DNA of 64,000 bases from Melanopsichium pennsylvanicum (taxonomy: Eukaryota; Basidiomycota; Ustilaginomycetes; Ustilaginales): assembly GCA_900208305.1 (NCBI GenBank), contig OAPG01000017.1, positions 124,001-188,000 on the forward strand. Reading direction: 5' to 3'. The notes beneath the pieces were generated by a model. It had not been told where the DNA came from. It saw only the letters and a list, made by a program, of their open reading frames with translations, and did no database searches. Of the stretch, positions 40,384 through 52,300 are shown one piece after another. The translations under genes and the position numbers were made by a program. How positions within the stretch are numbered: position 1 is the stretch's first letter; the number at the start of each line of letters is the position of its first letter.

Positions 40384-41019
40384 ACCGTTTCAATCACGTC
40401 TCTCGATCAAATAAACTTACCTCTCTCTCACCTTCCTATTCGTTGTTGTTGCTTTCCACAACCTACATACAACTTTTTTTCCCTTTCTCTTTGTTCAAAT
40501 CAAAATATCAAAATTTCACAATCCTTCCTTCTTCTATTACCATGTTCGATCGTTCCACTTGTTGACAAAGTGAGGATCTGACTTGTACCTGTCTGTGTAT
40601 ACGACAAATGTCAAATGGAAGAATCGCATTTTTGTAAATGACAGTTACACTAGCGACTTATGTTCCAACCCCCAAAAAAAAAAGAAAGGTTCTAATTTAA
40701 CCCCCCCTTTCCAGATAAAAAAAAAAAAAAAACATGTATCTGATTGTCTTGCTTCTTCGATCAACGCCAGCAAACATAAATCTCGAGAATAATAGACGGT
40801 CCTACCACATTCCAATACTCCACATACATCAAATATTGGAAGAACAAGTGACAAAGCAAGAAATAGTAACAGCAAGTATATGAGCAAGAAAAAGAAAAAA
40901 AATAAAAAAAGAACAACAGGCGACAGGGGAGAGAGAGAGCCTTTCATCTACGAAATCAACAAATTCTTGTCTGGTTTTTGCACTATCAAACCATGCCGGA
41001 CCATCTTTCTTTTCTCTTT
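40384..41019. other. Convergent intergenic region between RPP2 and CYT1
   Basis: 636 bp of 3' untranslated sequence. It contains A homopolymers at about 40675-40684 and 40718-40731 and an A-rich patch at 40886-40912. No gene was seen. Confidence 0.55.
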
Positions 41020-42658
41020 TCAGTGCGACGACTTGGGAGGGTTGTAAATGATCTTTCGACTCTTGATACCGGCCCACTTGAAGCGCTTAACCCAGATGCT
41101 CAAAGCGGTCAAACTCGACAAGATGATGACGGTCTGCATTCCCATCTTCTTCCTCGTGTCGTGCTCTGGTTCGGCACAAAAGTGCAAAAACGTAACCACA
41201 TCCTTAGCCATCTGCGAAGTCGTAGCAGCCGTACCATCCTCATAATCAACCAGACCGTCGTAAAGAACACGCGCCATGGCAATCTGAGTTCCAGGGAAGT
41301 ACGAGTTGTAGTTCAGTCCATCCTGAACCTTGACACCCGCAGGAGGGTCAGTGTAACCGGTCAAGAGCGCAAACACGTAATCGGCACCACCGTGACGTGC
41401 CTTGACCATGAGCGAGAGATCAGGGGGCAGGGCACCAGCATTGGCAGCTCGGGCGGCCTCGTCGTTGGCGTAAGGTCGAGGCATGTAATCGGCAAGCTTT
41501 CCGGGTCGCTGGAACATGCCACCTTCGTCATCGGGACCATCCTCGTACTCGACCTCCTCGGCCATAGCCTTGACCTCATCGACGGTGTGCGACGAACCCA
41601 CGAGGTTGCGCCAAGCGACACGGTCGAGCGAGTGGCATGAAGAGCAGACCTCGCGGTAGACCTGGTATCCACGACGGATCGAGGCGTGGTCAAAAGTCTC
41701 GAATGCGCCAGAGTGAGACCAGGGGTACTTGGGTGGGTGGAGACCCTCGTCGGCCATGTTGGCCGAGGCGGTGTCCAAAAAGGGAAGAGTGCCATAGAGA
41801 TGGTTGTACCAAGCCACAGACCCAGCAGCGATGGCGGTAGCGGCAATGGCGGAAGATCGCGAGGTCATGATCGACTGCGAGGCATTGGCGCCGGCGTGTG
41901 TAGAGGCATTGCGAACCTGTTGAGAGTAGCAAGCAGACAAAGGGTCAGTATGGACATAATGTTGGAGATGCTCCAAGGTTTAGCTGCACACGCCACTTGT
42001 GGATATGCTAAGAACAATTCCAAGTGCCAACTTGCGCCTCTACAATGCTAGGGATTCTGGAGGAATGAAAACAGAGTGCAGCGATGGTGTGTGGTCGACT
42101 CGCTTCGAATGTCGGTAATATAGGAATAGTATGATGCAACACAATGCAGATCGATGTTGCGCCGGCCTTGCAAATACACACCAAGCCATTGCCAGAGGTC
42201 CAAGCATGTCGAATCATGGCAAGTGTCTGATGTTGCAATAACGGGGTGGCAAGAGCTCGATGCAGATGAGCAGTTGTCGGAGCCAGGTAGATGATGATGC
42301 TGGCACATACGATTCTCATTGGAACAAGTAGGTGTCTGCAAAATTGGATTGTGGATTGACCTGCACGCACGATCTGCCGGGCATGCTTTGCGGACGTGCA
42401 GATGTCAGTCTGGCGGATTTGGTTGCATATTTGGCGACTTCGTATGTACTGCGTGTGGTTTTGATGCTGTCAAGCTGCTGAAGTGGAGAAATTTGCAGGC
42501 GGAATTGGCACTTGGAACGAAGATCATATCTTCAAGGGGCGGCAGCGGCGGCGGCGTACAATATGTAGACTGTTTTGTTATTAGATACCTACCGAAGCGG
42601 CCGAGCCATTAACGGCGGCGCGGAAAGCAGTGCGCGCACTGTTGAACAAGTTGGCCAT
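41020..42658 (-). CDS. CYT1: Cytochrome c1, complex III haem subunit
   Basis: Two exons, 42658-42593 and 41916-41020, give 320 residues. Exon 1 encodes a mitochondrial presequence (M-A-N-L-F-N-S-A-R-T-A-F-R-A-A-V); donor GTAGGT and acceptor CAACAG are in phase 0. A second hydrophobic sorting segment (about 39-55) follows, as in bipartite c1 presequences. The haem site is C-S-S-C-H (Cys113, Cys116, His117). The axial methionine lies in P-G-T-Q-I-A-M. Other landmarks are G-A-L-P-P-D-L-S, A-R-H-G-G-A-D-Y-V-F and T-S-Q-M-A-K-D-V. A C-terminal membrane anchor precedes basic residues. It transfers electrons from the Rieske protein to cytochrome c at the inner membrane. The intron is 676 nt. A 17-bp tandem repeat lies about 200 bp upstream. 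Confidence 0.97.
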
Positions 42659-43680
42659 TTTGGGAAAAGATGGCGAGCCCAATCGGTGAAGAAAGGAATA
42701 GGGTGATGAGATGGCGGTTGGTGGTGAAAAGATTGAAAGAAATGAGAGGAGCAATTCTGACACTTTGTCACTCTGTCTTGGGTGGTGGGGGTTTGTGATC
42801 GCGCTGTGCTGACTTTGTCTTTCTGTCCTGTGTGGCTCGGGTTGAGCGACGAGCGAGCTTTGGTTGGATTTCAGCTTTGATTGGAATTCAGCTTTGGTGG
42901 GATTTCAGCTTCTTGTCCAAACACCAAATCAAATCTCAATTCTCCAATGCTCACATCTTTGAGTAGTGTAGCCATTCCGAGTCTTCTCATCTCTCTTGCC
43001 TCTGCCGCACGCACACACGGGATTTTTCGCTTTCTAACCAATATACTGCACTAACTACTCACCGCATCCAAGTCCTTCCCGCGCTACTCTACCAATCCTC
43101 TGCCTGTTTCCCACCCTCAACTTTGAATTCATCGCAAATCAACTCTGCTACGACGATTAATAATAATCCCATTCCAGACCAACTCAACTTCCAACCGGTC
43201 TAATTCCAAATTTCAGTTCCCGCGCACGTATTATTTCATTTCAAATCCTCACTTGAAATCAGCCAGAGTATGGACGAGTCGAGATTACCGGCGTAGCTTG
43301 TGCTATGTGCCATTTGTAATCCGTCTCCAGTAGGCCAATTTCAAGGCAGCGCGTCGAATTCCAAGCTTAGCCAATCAGGGTCTCTTTCGAAAACACCCGA
43401 CAACACATCCAAATGCAGCTTCATTCGCACGATACAACTGCGTACGCAGCGTCACATCGACACGAGATGAGTAACAGCTTGCCATCTCCCTCTTGCTAAG
43501 GGCTTTGTCAGATGCGACACTCCCAACATACACTGCAGTCATCTTATTTGTGGCAAAATATCATATTGCTTTCCTATATGCTAATGAATTGCATGCTGTG
43601 CGCAGATTGGCAAACTGAGAGGGACAAAGCGACACCCTGTGCGATGCTTGGCTCCAACTTACTTGGTTGTGCTTTACGCT
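42659..43680. promoter_or_regulatory. CYT1 promoter and MUS81 3' flank
   Basis: About 1 kb. Next to CYT1 it holds three tandem 17-bp units (42856-42906). Further on are CCAAT-like words and pyrimidine-rich stretches. The distal part leads into the MUS81 3' end. No gene was seen. Confidence 0.5.
42856..42906. repeat. Three tandem 17-bp units in the CYT1 promoter
   Basis: Units AGCTTTGGTTGGATTTC, AGCTTTGATTGGAATTC and AGCTTTGGTGGGATTTC abut exactly, followed by a further AGCTT. On the CYT1 sense strand the middle unit contains CCAAT and the others CCAAC and CCCAC. Confidence 0.92.
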
Positions 43681-45823
43681 TCAATCTGCCGCATACCGAG
43701 CCTGCAGAAACACCTCGGCAACCTTCTTACTCAGTGCAGGCCCAATCTTCTTACGCTGATCCATCCCTTCCGTACATCCAGCCAGCATTCCCTCTGCGTC
43801 TTTCGCATCCTCTGTCAACTCCTGGTACGCATCACTCAGCTCCCTGACCGTGTTATATATGGCGAGCACTTCGCGCACCTTTTCGGCGCTCATCCCCTTG
43901 ATGCACAGCAGCATTTTGCCAAACACCTCCGTGGATGTTAGACCGCCACTTTTGCTGTTGAGCGCTTGGAAGGCTTCGAATGAGGTCAGTACGAATGCAG
44001 ACGCGCTTTTGTGTTGAAGAGCATCGCGTGTCTCGAGGAAGCTTGACCGGGAGATGATGGCCGAAGGCATCACAGACAGATCTTGGTCCTGAGAGAAGGT
44101 GCGCAGATGGACACAAACGATGAGCTGCTTTGCTTCCAAGAAATCTGGCGTGAGGTTGCAAACCCTGGCGTCGCGGGCCAGTAAGTCGTCATACGTGTAC
44201 TTACCTCGTATATCTTGCGAATCATGTCATCCATAGAGGCCAAGTAGTCAATGCTGGCCGCAAGACTACAAGTGCGCTCGACAAAGAACCCATCCACCAC
44301 CTGAGAGCTGCTCAGAGCTGTCTTGATCTGTGGTCCGAATCTGCGCATTTGGTTCTCGACATCGTAATCCTCGATGAGATAAAGCACCTTCGACAGACCA
44401 GACGAGGAAAGTCGAAACTGTTTGATAACCAGATAGCACAGTGACAATCATGATCGAGACAGAGTCAGCCATCCTACATATCGACACAGAGCCCATCGTT
44501 GCGTCTTTGTACATACCTTTTGATCCCGCCACCTGCCGTCGAGGATCGAGCTCACAAGGTCGTCAAGCCGCTTTCTCTCTACAATATGATCTAGGACCAC
44601 TTCGTCTGCTTCTTGACCCGTGCCATTCTTTCTGCGTGCTATCCAGACCGCATCCCCCACCTCCAGAGCTCGCGTCTCTGTGTCAACGCCACGTTCGAGA
44701 AGAAGCGTCGCAATCTGTTCCTTCTCCTTTCGACCTCCAGGTCGGTATCTTTCGCGATTGTCGACCACAAGATGGATCGTGTAGCTTCCTGCCTTGAGCA
44801 ATTCTGGCTCAAAGTTCGAGATCCGCGCTCTGAGCGTATTCCCTTGCTCGTCATCTGACCAATCGTCGGAAAGTTGCGCGTCGTCATCATTCTCTGTGGG
44901 ATTGCCAATGATTTGAGAGGCAGACTCTTCCACACCAGCGTCCCTGGCCAGCGTTTCTGCCACAATGGCCCCTTCGTCGCCAAGACAGTAACGGGCCGGA
45001 TTTCCGGACTGCACGACATATCCTTTGGCTATGAGTGTCTTTATACTCGTCCAACCGGTGTAGAAAGATCGATGACCGCCTGCGCCTCCTGACGAGCCGT
45101 ATTGGCTGGAGAGAGGCACAGCGGCAGAGGCCGACCGAGACGACGACGCGCCGGCCTCGTATTCAGTATCCGAGTAGGGTCGTGCTGCATTGATAAGCTG
45201 CGTCTTCGAAATCCTGTCCTCTCGAGTTGAGCTGTTGACCCTTGTGGAGATGTAGAGGCCGACTAGCAGGCCGTACGCTCCAGAACGGTGCTGCGGCACA
45301 TAGGCGCGCTTCTTGGTCGGCCGATCCGATGCGCCTGCCTTGCTCCGTTTAGCCGCGGCAGACCCGTCTTGTGCTGCTTCTGTCGAGTCGTCATCTTCGA
45401 CTACCACTCTGGTGGAGCTTTTTGACGTGGAGGCCTCACGCGAAGCTGCAAGTCAGTGCCAGAGCGTAGTAGCAGAAACAATTTGCACGCCGTTCAGATC
45501 AGCATATCGCACTTTCGATCTTGATCATAAGGGGGTGGGGGCTTGTACTCACGCCGCCCGGGCATCGTGCGTCCGTTCTCTTCGCACCATCTCTGCAGTT
45601 CCTGTTCGAGCTTGTTTGCGATCGTTGGACCGATGCCAGCCAGCTGTGTGGTCTGGCAGGGATGTTGGAACTCGATCGGACAAGCCGCAAGTGACTGGTG
45701 CGCTTTTCGGTAGGTGCGAGCCACCTTGGAACCTTTGACTTGGGCTTCTTCGATCCAAGCTGCGAGAAACGTGAGCCAAAGCGTGTTTCCGCCTGCCGTA
45801 CTACCAGTGTCGGGGCTCATCAT
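43681..45823 (-). CDS. MUS81: Crossover junction endonuclease Mus81
   Basis: Four exons, 45823-45553, 45445-44517, 44417-44205 and 44124-43681, give about 618 residues. The N-terminal helix-hairpin-helix reads Q-L-A-G-I-G-P-T-I-A-N-K-L. A winged-helix region follows (S-F-Y-T-G-W-T-S-I-K-T-L-I-A-K-G-Y). The ERCC4 nuclease has L-V-V-D-N-R-E-R, G-D-A-V-W-I-A-R-R and the catalytic E-R-K-R-L-D-D (about 380-386). Exon 3 continues V-L-Y-L-I-E-D-Y and V-D-G-F-F-V-E-R-T. The C-terminal HhH includes I-K-G-M-S-A-E-K-V. With Eme1/Mms4 it cleaves branched DNA such as stalled forks and Holliday-like junctions in the nucleus. Donors and acceptors of introns 1-3 are canonical; the start of exon 4 is a choice among neighbouring AGs. 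A second Met lies one codon after the start. Confidence 0.94.
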
Positions 45824-47318
45824 GGCGTGTCTTGCTTTCGTGATCTGGCAAGCTATGCTTCGCGATCGGTTCTACGCGTTGTCGATCAACGCATGTCGGT
45901 CAGATGATGGCGTCTATGTCGTGAGCCTACGCTGAACAACCTCCAGGCAGAGCTAGCGAGAGGTGGTGGTTCAGTGTTGACGACAAGCGCGTGTGACTGA
46001 GCTCTCGGTATGACGTTGGTTACACGCAGTGCATGCAGAACACAACAGTAAATTTACACTACTCGGCTGTTGAAGTCAAGGAAGATGGAGAACAACACTG
46101 CCTTGCATACAGTAACTGCTGGTGGGACGTGTGACTTAGGCGGAGCGTGTCTCAGCGCGTAACGCGCGTTTCGCCTTGTTTTCTTAAGGGCATGCATGTC
46201 AAGCGATAGTATAATAATTGTTAGGAATTAGATGAATGGCAACTTTTTTGTCCCGAATTATTTGTTTTCCGGATTCCAAAAATTATTCGGCCCTTTCCGT
46301 AATCTGGACCAGACAAGTGGGTTCAGCATCTTATATACACTCCCACAAACCAGCAAAGCGGCGATGCCGACCGCCGGCCCATGATAAGACTATCCACGAC
46401 CGCTCATCCAGTAGAAGCAAAGACGACGAACGGCAGACCACTCTCATCCAAAGGGCATCGCAAGGCGCGTCGGAACTCGATCTGTGCTCTTGTAACAGAG
46501 GCGGGGCTGGTCGGGCAGCGTAGTCGGCTCAATACCGCAAGGTAGACATGCTGGATTGGGCAAAGGGCTAAAAACCATCGAAATGATGCACCTTCAGCTT
46601 CGCAAGGCACAGGCACGGGCGCGAATACGCTGCGGACACCCCACTACTGTACCTGCCGTTCTGCACTCAAGCTCGCCTGGTTTCGGCATTTGGTCAAGGC
46701 ATTTGGTTGTCATTAACGAAGGCATCTTTGTCGGGAGGCCAAGCCTGCTTGCGACTCTTCGCTGGCCCCTACAGAACTACAGAGGCACGAAATACATCGT
46801 CAAAGAATGTGCTTCTGCCTATATTTTTCTTGCGTGTGCATTGTTGACCCAACCATTTGCCGCATCGCCTTCGGGTCGGTGTCTACAGCCTTGGGACAAT
46901 TTATTTAATTTTTTCTGGCCATTCTTTTTTTTAACATATCTCGAATCTGTCGCGTGGCTTGCGACCGCCACCTTCCAAATTGTACCCCCAACAACCTGAT
47001 CTTTTGGAATCGTTTAACCCTTTCGCGGCCCTCACAAACTTCGGGGACCTTGTCAGCTCTAGCTGAGTTCGCCGGCTACTGCCGAGCGCCTGTGCTGCTC
47101 TGTTATGCTGCCGTCTGAAACGATACGCACGCACGCTGTAGCTAGTAGGCGTAGCTAGTACGATAAGTAGATCGGGAAATTGACCCGATGCGAGTTCAAC
47201 GAACGGTGGCTCAACCCCAACTTGACCAAAGGGTTCGTGTCCCGCGAGTTTAAAAAATTCTCGTTCTTCCCAACATCTTTAATGGAATTTTATGGTTTTC
47301 GCGCCCACTCCGTTACCT
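45824..47318. other. Upstream flank of MUS81, no gene seen
   Basis: 1.5 kb. Proximal sequence should be the MUS81 promoter; it has a TACAGTAA octamer at 46108-46115. Frames of 60-150 codons exist on the plus strand at 46236-46999, but no domain, splice series or codon bias supports them. Confidence 0.45.
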
Positions 47319-47432
47319 TCATTTTGAACTTATGGGATTGCTGGTCTTCATCTGGTCGATTCCACTGTAGCCCGAACCCGAAGAAAGATCATAGGCGATA
47401 TCATCAATAGCCTTTTGGACATCGAGGGGAAT
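47319..47432 (-). CDS. Possible terminal exon of a small unrecognised gene
   Basis: After an acceptor-like TTTTCGTAG, 38 codons read I-P-L-D-V-Q-K-A-I-D-D-I-A-Y-D-L-S-S-G-S, continue with G-I-D-Q-M-K-T-S-N and stop at 47319. This looks protein-like. A competing frame of the same exon is also open for 26 codons. Upstream on the minus strand, frames at about 47698-47907 and 47580-47660 could supply earlier exons, but I could not build an unambiguous in-phase model. The product is not recognised. Treat it as partial and uncertain. Confidence 0.25.
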   Translation of the reverse strand: MPLDVQKAIDDIAYDLSSGSGYSGIDQMKTSNPISSK

Positions 47433-47907
47433 CTACGAAAACAATGATGTGATCCAAGACGTTCAAGCCTGGGCCAGACTAGCATGCTCGACAAGGCTGG
47501 GCAGGAAGAAAACGGAATGCAAGGAAGTAGAACAAACGTGCACTGCAAGGGGCAACAGCGGAGACCAAGCCAGTAACCTCGAAGTGTTGTTCTTCGCACT
47601 TGATCTGGCTCGGTTTCTATCTTTCAGTTGACGATTGATCGGCTCGTCGGATGAGAGTCAGGTAAAGCCAAACAAACACCATGCCGACGTGCCAGCTCTA
47701 GACGTAAGAAAAATCCTTCATAGAGGCGAGCCGAGTGCGCTCAAGCTCAAGCTCAGGTGGCATGGTGAGCATCACGGCGCATATCGTATTGTGAATCGCG
47801 AATTCAGTCCGTGAGAAAGATTGAACGAGATCAAAACACAGTTGATACAAAAAGATTGCGCAGCGCACAGCAACCAGTCCACTGTAGAGCGAACACTTTA
47901 TCGCCAA

Positions 47908-49316
47908 ATGAGTGGGGCATGAGCCAACGAGTGGAGGCGAAATCGATGCGAAACGACAACACCTGAGGGCAAGAAAGAGTCAAAACACAACCACGTCCGG
48001 TTTGGGGCGGAAAAAGTTGGACAGGAAAAAAAAGGAAAAAGAAATAAAGCAGACACACAAAAAGGAACACAAGGCGCACGGATCCACGCTCTCAACATCG
48101 CGCTCTCCATGTCTGTTCTCTGACCCGACCATATCTTCTGCCTCACGCTTATGGCAAAAAAAAGAAGATTTACTGAGAATTGTCGGATGGGGTTAGGCAG
48201 CGCGAAACGAGGGGAATGGCGGTCTGATGGGAAGGGAAAGAAGGGTCCTGTCTCTGTTTGCTTGGGTATGTGTGGGCATCTCTAGCCGAGAGCGAGTTTT
48301 TTTTTGTGGTTGGAAATTGTTGAGCCGGAGAGGGATTTGGATGTCATCGATTTTTGGCTCAATTCAAGTGTTGGTCAGTGCAGCTTTTTTGGTACGAAGC
48401 AGCCAGAATGCATGGCCGAAGACCCACACACACAGTATGCAGCAAGGCTTTGTCGGATACTCCGATGAGCTCTCTCTATTCAGAGAACGATGCCGTCGAA
48501 CTTGCGATTGATGTATGCGTGTGCACGATTGGCAACTGCGCCGTCAGTTCCGCCTCTGCTCGCTCGGCCAATTACACAAAACTGTCTGGTGTTCTGTACC
48601 TGATGGAACATCAAAACAGATCAGAGACTGCGACTGCGAGATTGTACAGACTGCGATATGGAGACAACGAACTGTGTCGGTGTGTGTGTGTGTGGATTTA
48701 GGTGATTGCGTCGGCCATACCGAAAGCTTACTTTTTTGGACAGTCCACATCGTTTGCCTTGCTCTTCAACTTTGTCTTGTCGGCCCTTCCGAGAACCTGG
48801 CTGGATCACTACCTTAGTCCACTGCTGCCTGCCCACTTCTTGCTTCCTGACCATCATTGTCCACATCCACCTCCCTCTTTCTCTCCATCCCTACCTAGAT
48901 CTACAACGCCATTCCTCTGGCATCAACACGGTCCGCCTCAACGACCTTCAACATCACGACTGTCCGCGCATCGTCATCAAGGTCTCCCTCAACCTTGACC
49001 TTTCGCTGCTGCATTCAACTTCTTCAGCTTGATCTCACACCAAAGCCGAGCCACGAAAAGCCATCCCCTCCGGCTCACCTCTAAGGAAGAATTACTGTCC
49101 GGATCCCTCTCTGGCCATATCTTCCTCCTTTTCCAACTTTGCTTCGTTTGCTGTGCTTAAGCTCCCTCGCTCAACGAACAAGATTACTCTATCTTCAAAA
49201 GCACGTCACGGACAACACTATCTCGCTCGCGAGGATCCCGATTCCGCTCTTGCTTGCTCTATCTGCCCGCTCCATACACGCAATCCTCATCCTCGCTCTT
49301 CGAAACGGTCTTCAAA
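47908..49316. promoter_or_regulatory. ACC1 upstream region
   Basis: 1.4 kb before the ACC1 start. The last 500 bp are strongly C/T-rich on the plus strand, typical of promoter and leader of a highly expressed fungal gene. Earlier parts include GT-rich runs (48676-48700). Open frames here are short and overlap on both strands; none is convincing. Confidence 0.5.
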
Positions 49317-52300
49317 ATGCCCACTCCTGACCACAAGGCAGTCAGCCACTTCATCGGTAAGTTCCGCTCATCGCAGCGCCTCGATAGCTGTTCCTGTAAA
49401 GCATTAGCATTCGCAGCTTGAACTGACATGCATTCGACCTTGCTTCTTCTCTGACGATAGGCGGTAATCCGCTCGAGACGGCTCCTGCTTCCCCTGTCGC
49501 CGACTTCATTCGTAAGCAGGGGGGTCACAGTGTCATCACCAAAGTCCTCATTTGCAACAACGGTATCGCTGCTGTCAAGGAGATCCGCTCCATCCGAAAA
49601 TGGGCCTACGAGACCTTTGGCGATGAGCGTGCCATCGAATTCACCGTCATGGCCACTCCTGAAGATCTCAAAGTCAACGCCGATTACATTCGCATGGCTG
49701 ACCAATACGTCGAGGTCCCTGGTGGATCCAACAACAACAACTACGCCAACGTCGATTTGATCGTCGATGTCGCCGAGCGTGCTGGTGTCCACGCCGTCTG
49801 GGCTGGTTGGGGTCACGCTTCCGAGAACCCTCGTCTCCCCGAGTCGCTTGCTGCTTCCAAGCACAAGATCATCTTCATCGGTCCCCCTGGCTCTGCCATG
49901 CGATCACTTGGCGATAAGATCTCGTCCACCATCGTTGCCCAGCACGCCGATGTGCCATGCATGCCTTGGTCAGGTACCGGCGTCAAGGAGACCATCATGA
50001 GCGACCAGGGCTTCCTCACCGTTTCCGACGATGTCTACCAGAAGGCCTGCATCCACAACGCCGAAGAGGGTCTCGAGAAGGCTGAAAAGATCGGCTTCCC
50101 TGTCATGATTAAGGCCTCTGAAGGTGGAGGAGGAAAGGGTATCCGAAAGTGCACCAACGGCGAAGAGTTCAAACAGCTCTACAACGCCGTTCTCGGTGAG
50201 GTGCCCGGCTCGCCCGTCTTCGTCATGAAGCTCGCCGGCGCTGCCCGCCATCTCGAGGTCCAGCTACTTGCTGATCAGTACGGCAACGCAATCAGCATTT
50301 TCGGCCGTGACTGCTCCGTCCAACGTCGTCACCAGAAGATCATTGAGGAGGCTCCGGTTACCATTGCGCCCGAGGATGCTCGTGAGGCCATGGAGAAGGC
50401 TGCCGTCCGTCTCGCCAAGCTCGTCGGTTATGTCTCTGCCGGTACTGTCGAGTGGCTTTACTCCCCCGACTCTGGCGAATTCTCTTTCCTCGAACTCAAC
50501 CCTCGTCTCCAGGTCGAGCACCCTACCACCGAGATGGTCTCTGGTGTCAACATTCCTGCTGCCCAGCTCCAGGTCGCAATGGGTATTCCTCTTTACTCAA
50601 TTCGCGACATCCGAACGCTCTACGGCATGGACCCCCGCGGCAACGAGATGATCGACTTTGACTTTTCCGGCCCCGAGTCCTTCAAGACCCAGCGCAAGCC
50701 CCAGCCTCAGGGCCACGTCGTTGCCTGTCGTATCACCGCAGAGAATCCCGACACTGGTTTCAAGCCCGGCATGGGTGCGCTCACCGAGCTCAACTTCCGT
50801 TCCAGTACCTCGACTTGGGGTTACTTCTCTGTCGGTACCAGCGGTGCTCTTCACGAGTACGCCGATTCCCAATTCGGCCACATCTTCGCCTACGGTGCCG
50901 ATCGATCCGAGGCCCGAAAGCAGATGGTCATCTCGCTCAAGGAACTCTCGATCCGTGGTGACTTTCGAACGACCGTTGAGTACCTCATCAAGTTGCTCGA
51001 GACCGACGCTTTCGAGTCCAATAAGATCACCACCGGCTGGCTGGATGGCCTTATCCAGGAGCGCCTCACTGCTGAGCGACCTCCTGCTGACCTCGCTGTC
51101 ATCTGCGGTGCTGCTGTGAAGGCTCACTTGCTTGCCCGCGAGTGTGAGGACGAGTACAAGCGCATCTTGAACAAGGGTCAGGTGCCTCCTCGCGACACCA
51201 TCAAGACCGTCTTCTCGATCGATTTCATCTACGAGAACGTCAAGTACAACTTCACTGCCACCCGCAGCTCTGTCTCCGAATGGGTCCTCTACCTCAACGG
51301 TGGCCGTACCCTTGTTCAGCTTCGCCCTCTTACCGATGGTGGTCTGCTCATCGGCCTTGCCGGAAAGTCGCACCCCGTCTACTGGCGTGAGGAGGTTGGT
51401 ATGACCCGTCTCATGGTCGACTCCAAGACTTGCCTCATCGAGCAAGAGAACGATCCCACCCAAATTCGCTCGCCTTCGCCCGGTAAGCTTGTGCGCTTCC
51501 TTGTCGACTCGGGCGACCACGTAAAGGCTGGCCAGGCTATTGCAGAAATCGAAGTCATGAAGATGTACCTGCCCCTCGTCGCTGCGGAAGACGGTGTCGT
51601 CTCGTTCGTCAAGACTGCCGGTGTCGCTCTCAGCCCTGGTGACATCATCGGTATTCTCTCGCTCGATGACCCTAGCCGTGTCCAGCACGCCAAGCCCTTC
51701 GCCGGTCAGCTACGCGACTTTGGTTTCCCTATCATCATCGGCAACAAGCCTCACCAGCGCTACGTCTACCTCGTCGAGGTGCTCAACGACATCCTCGACG
51801 GCTACGACCAGTCCTTCCGCATGCAGGCTGTCATCAAGGAGCTCATCGAGACCCTCCGCAACCCTGAGCTCCCTTACGGACAGGCTTCCCAGATCCTTTC
51901 TAGCTTGGGTGGTCGTATCCCCGCCAGGCTCGAGGATGTTGTCCGCAACACCATCGAGATGGGCCACTCGAAGCAGATCGAGTTCCCTGCTGCTCGCCTG
52001 CGCAAGCTTACCGAGAACTTCCTCCGTGATAGCGTCGACCCTGCCATCCGCGGCCAGGTGCAGATCACCACCGCTCCTCTCTTCCAGCTTTTCGAGGCTT
52101 ACGCCAGTGGCCTCAAAGCTCACGAGGGCAAGGTTCTCGCGTCCTTCCTCCAGAAGTACTACGACATCGAGTCCAAGTTCACCGGCGAGGCCGACGTTGT
52201 CCTCGAGCTCCGTCTCCAGGCTGACGGTGATCTCGACAAGGTTGTGGCCCTCCAGACCGCCCGCAACGGTATCAACCGCAAGAACGCCCTCTTGCTCAAC

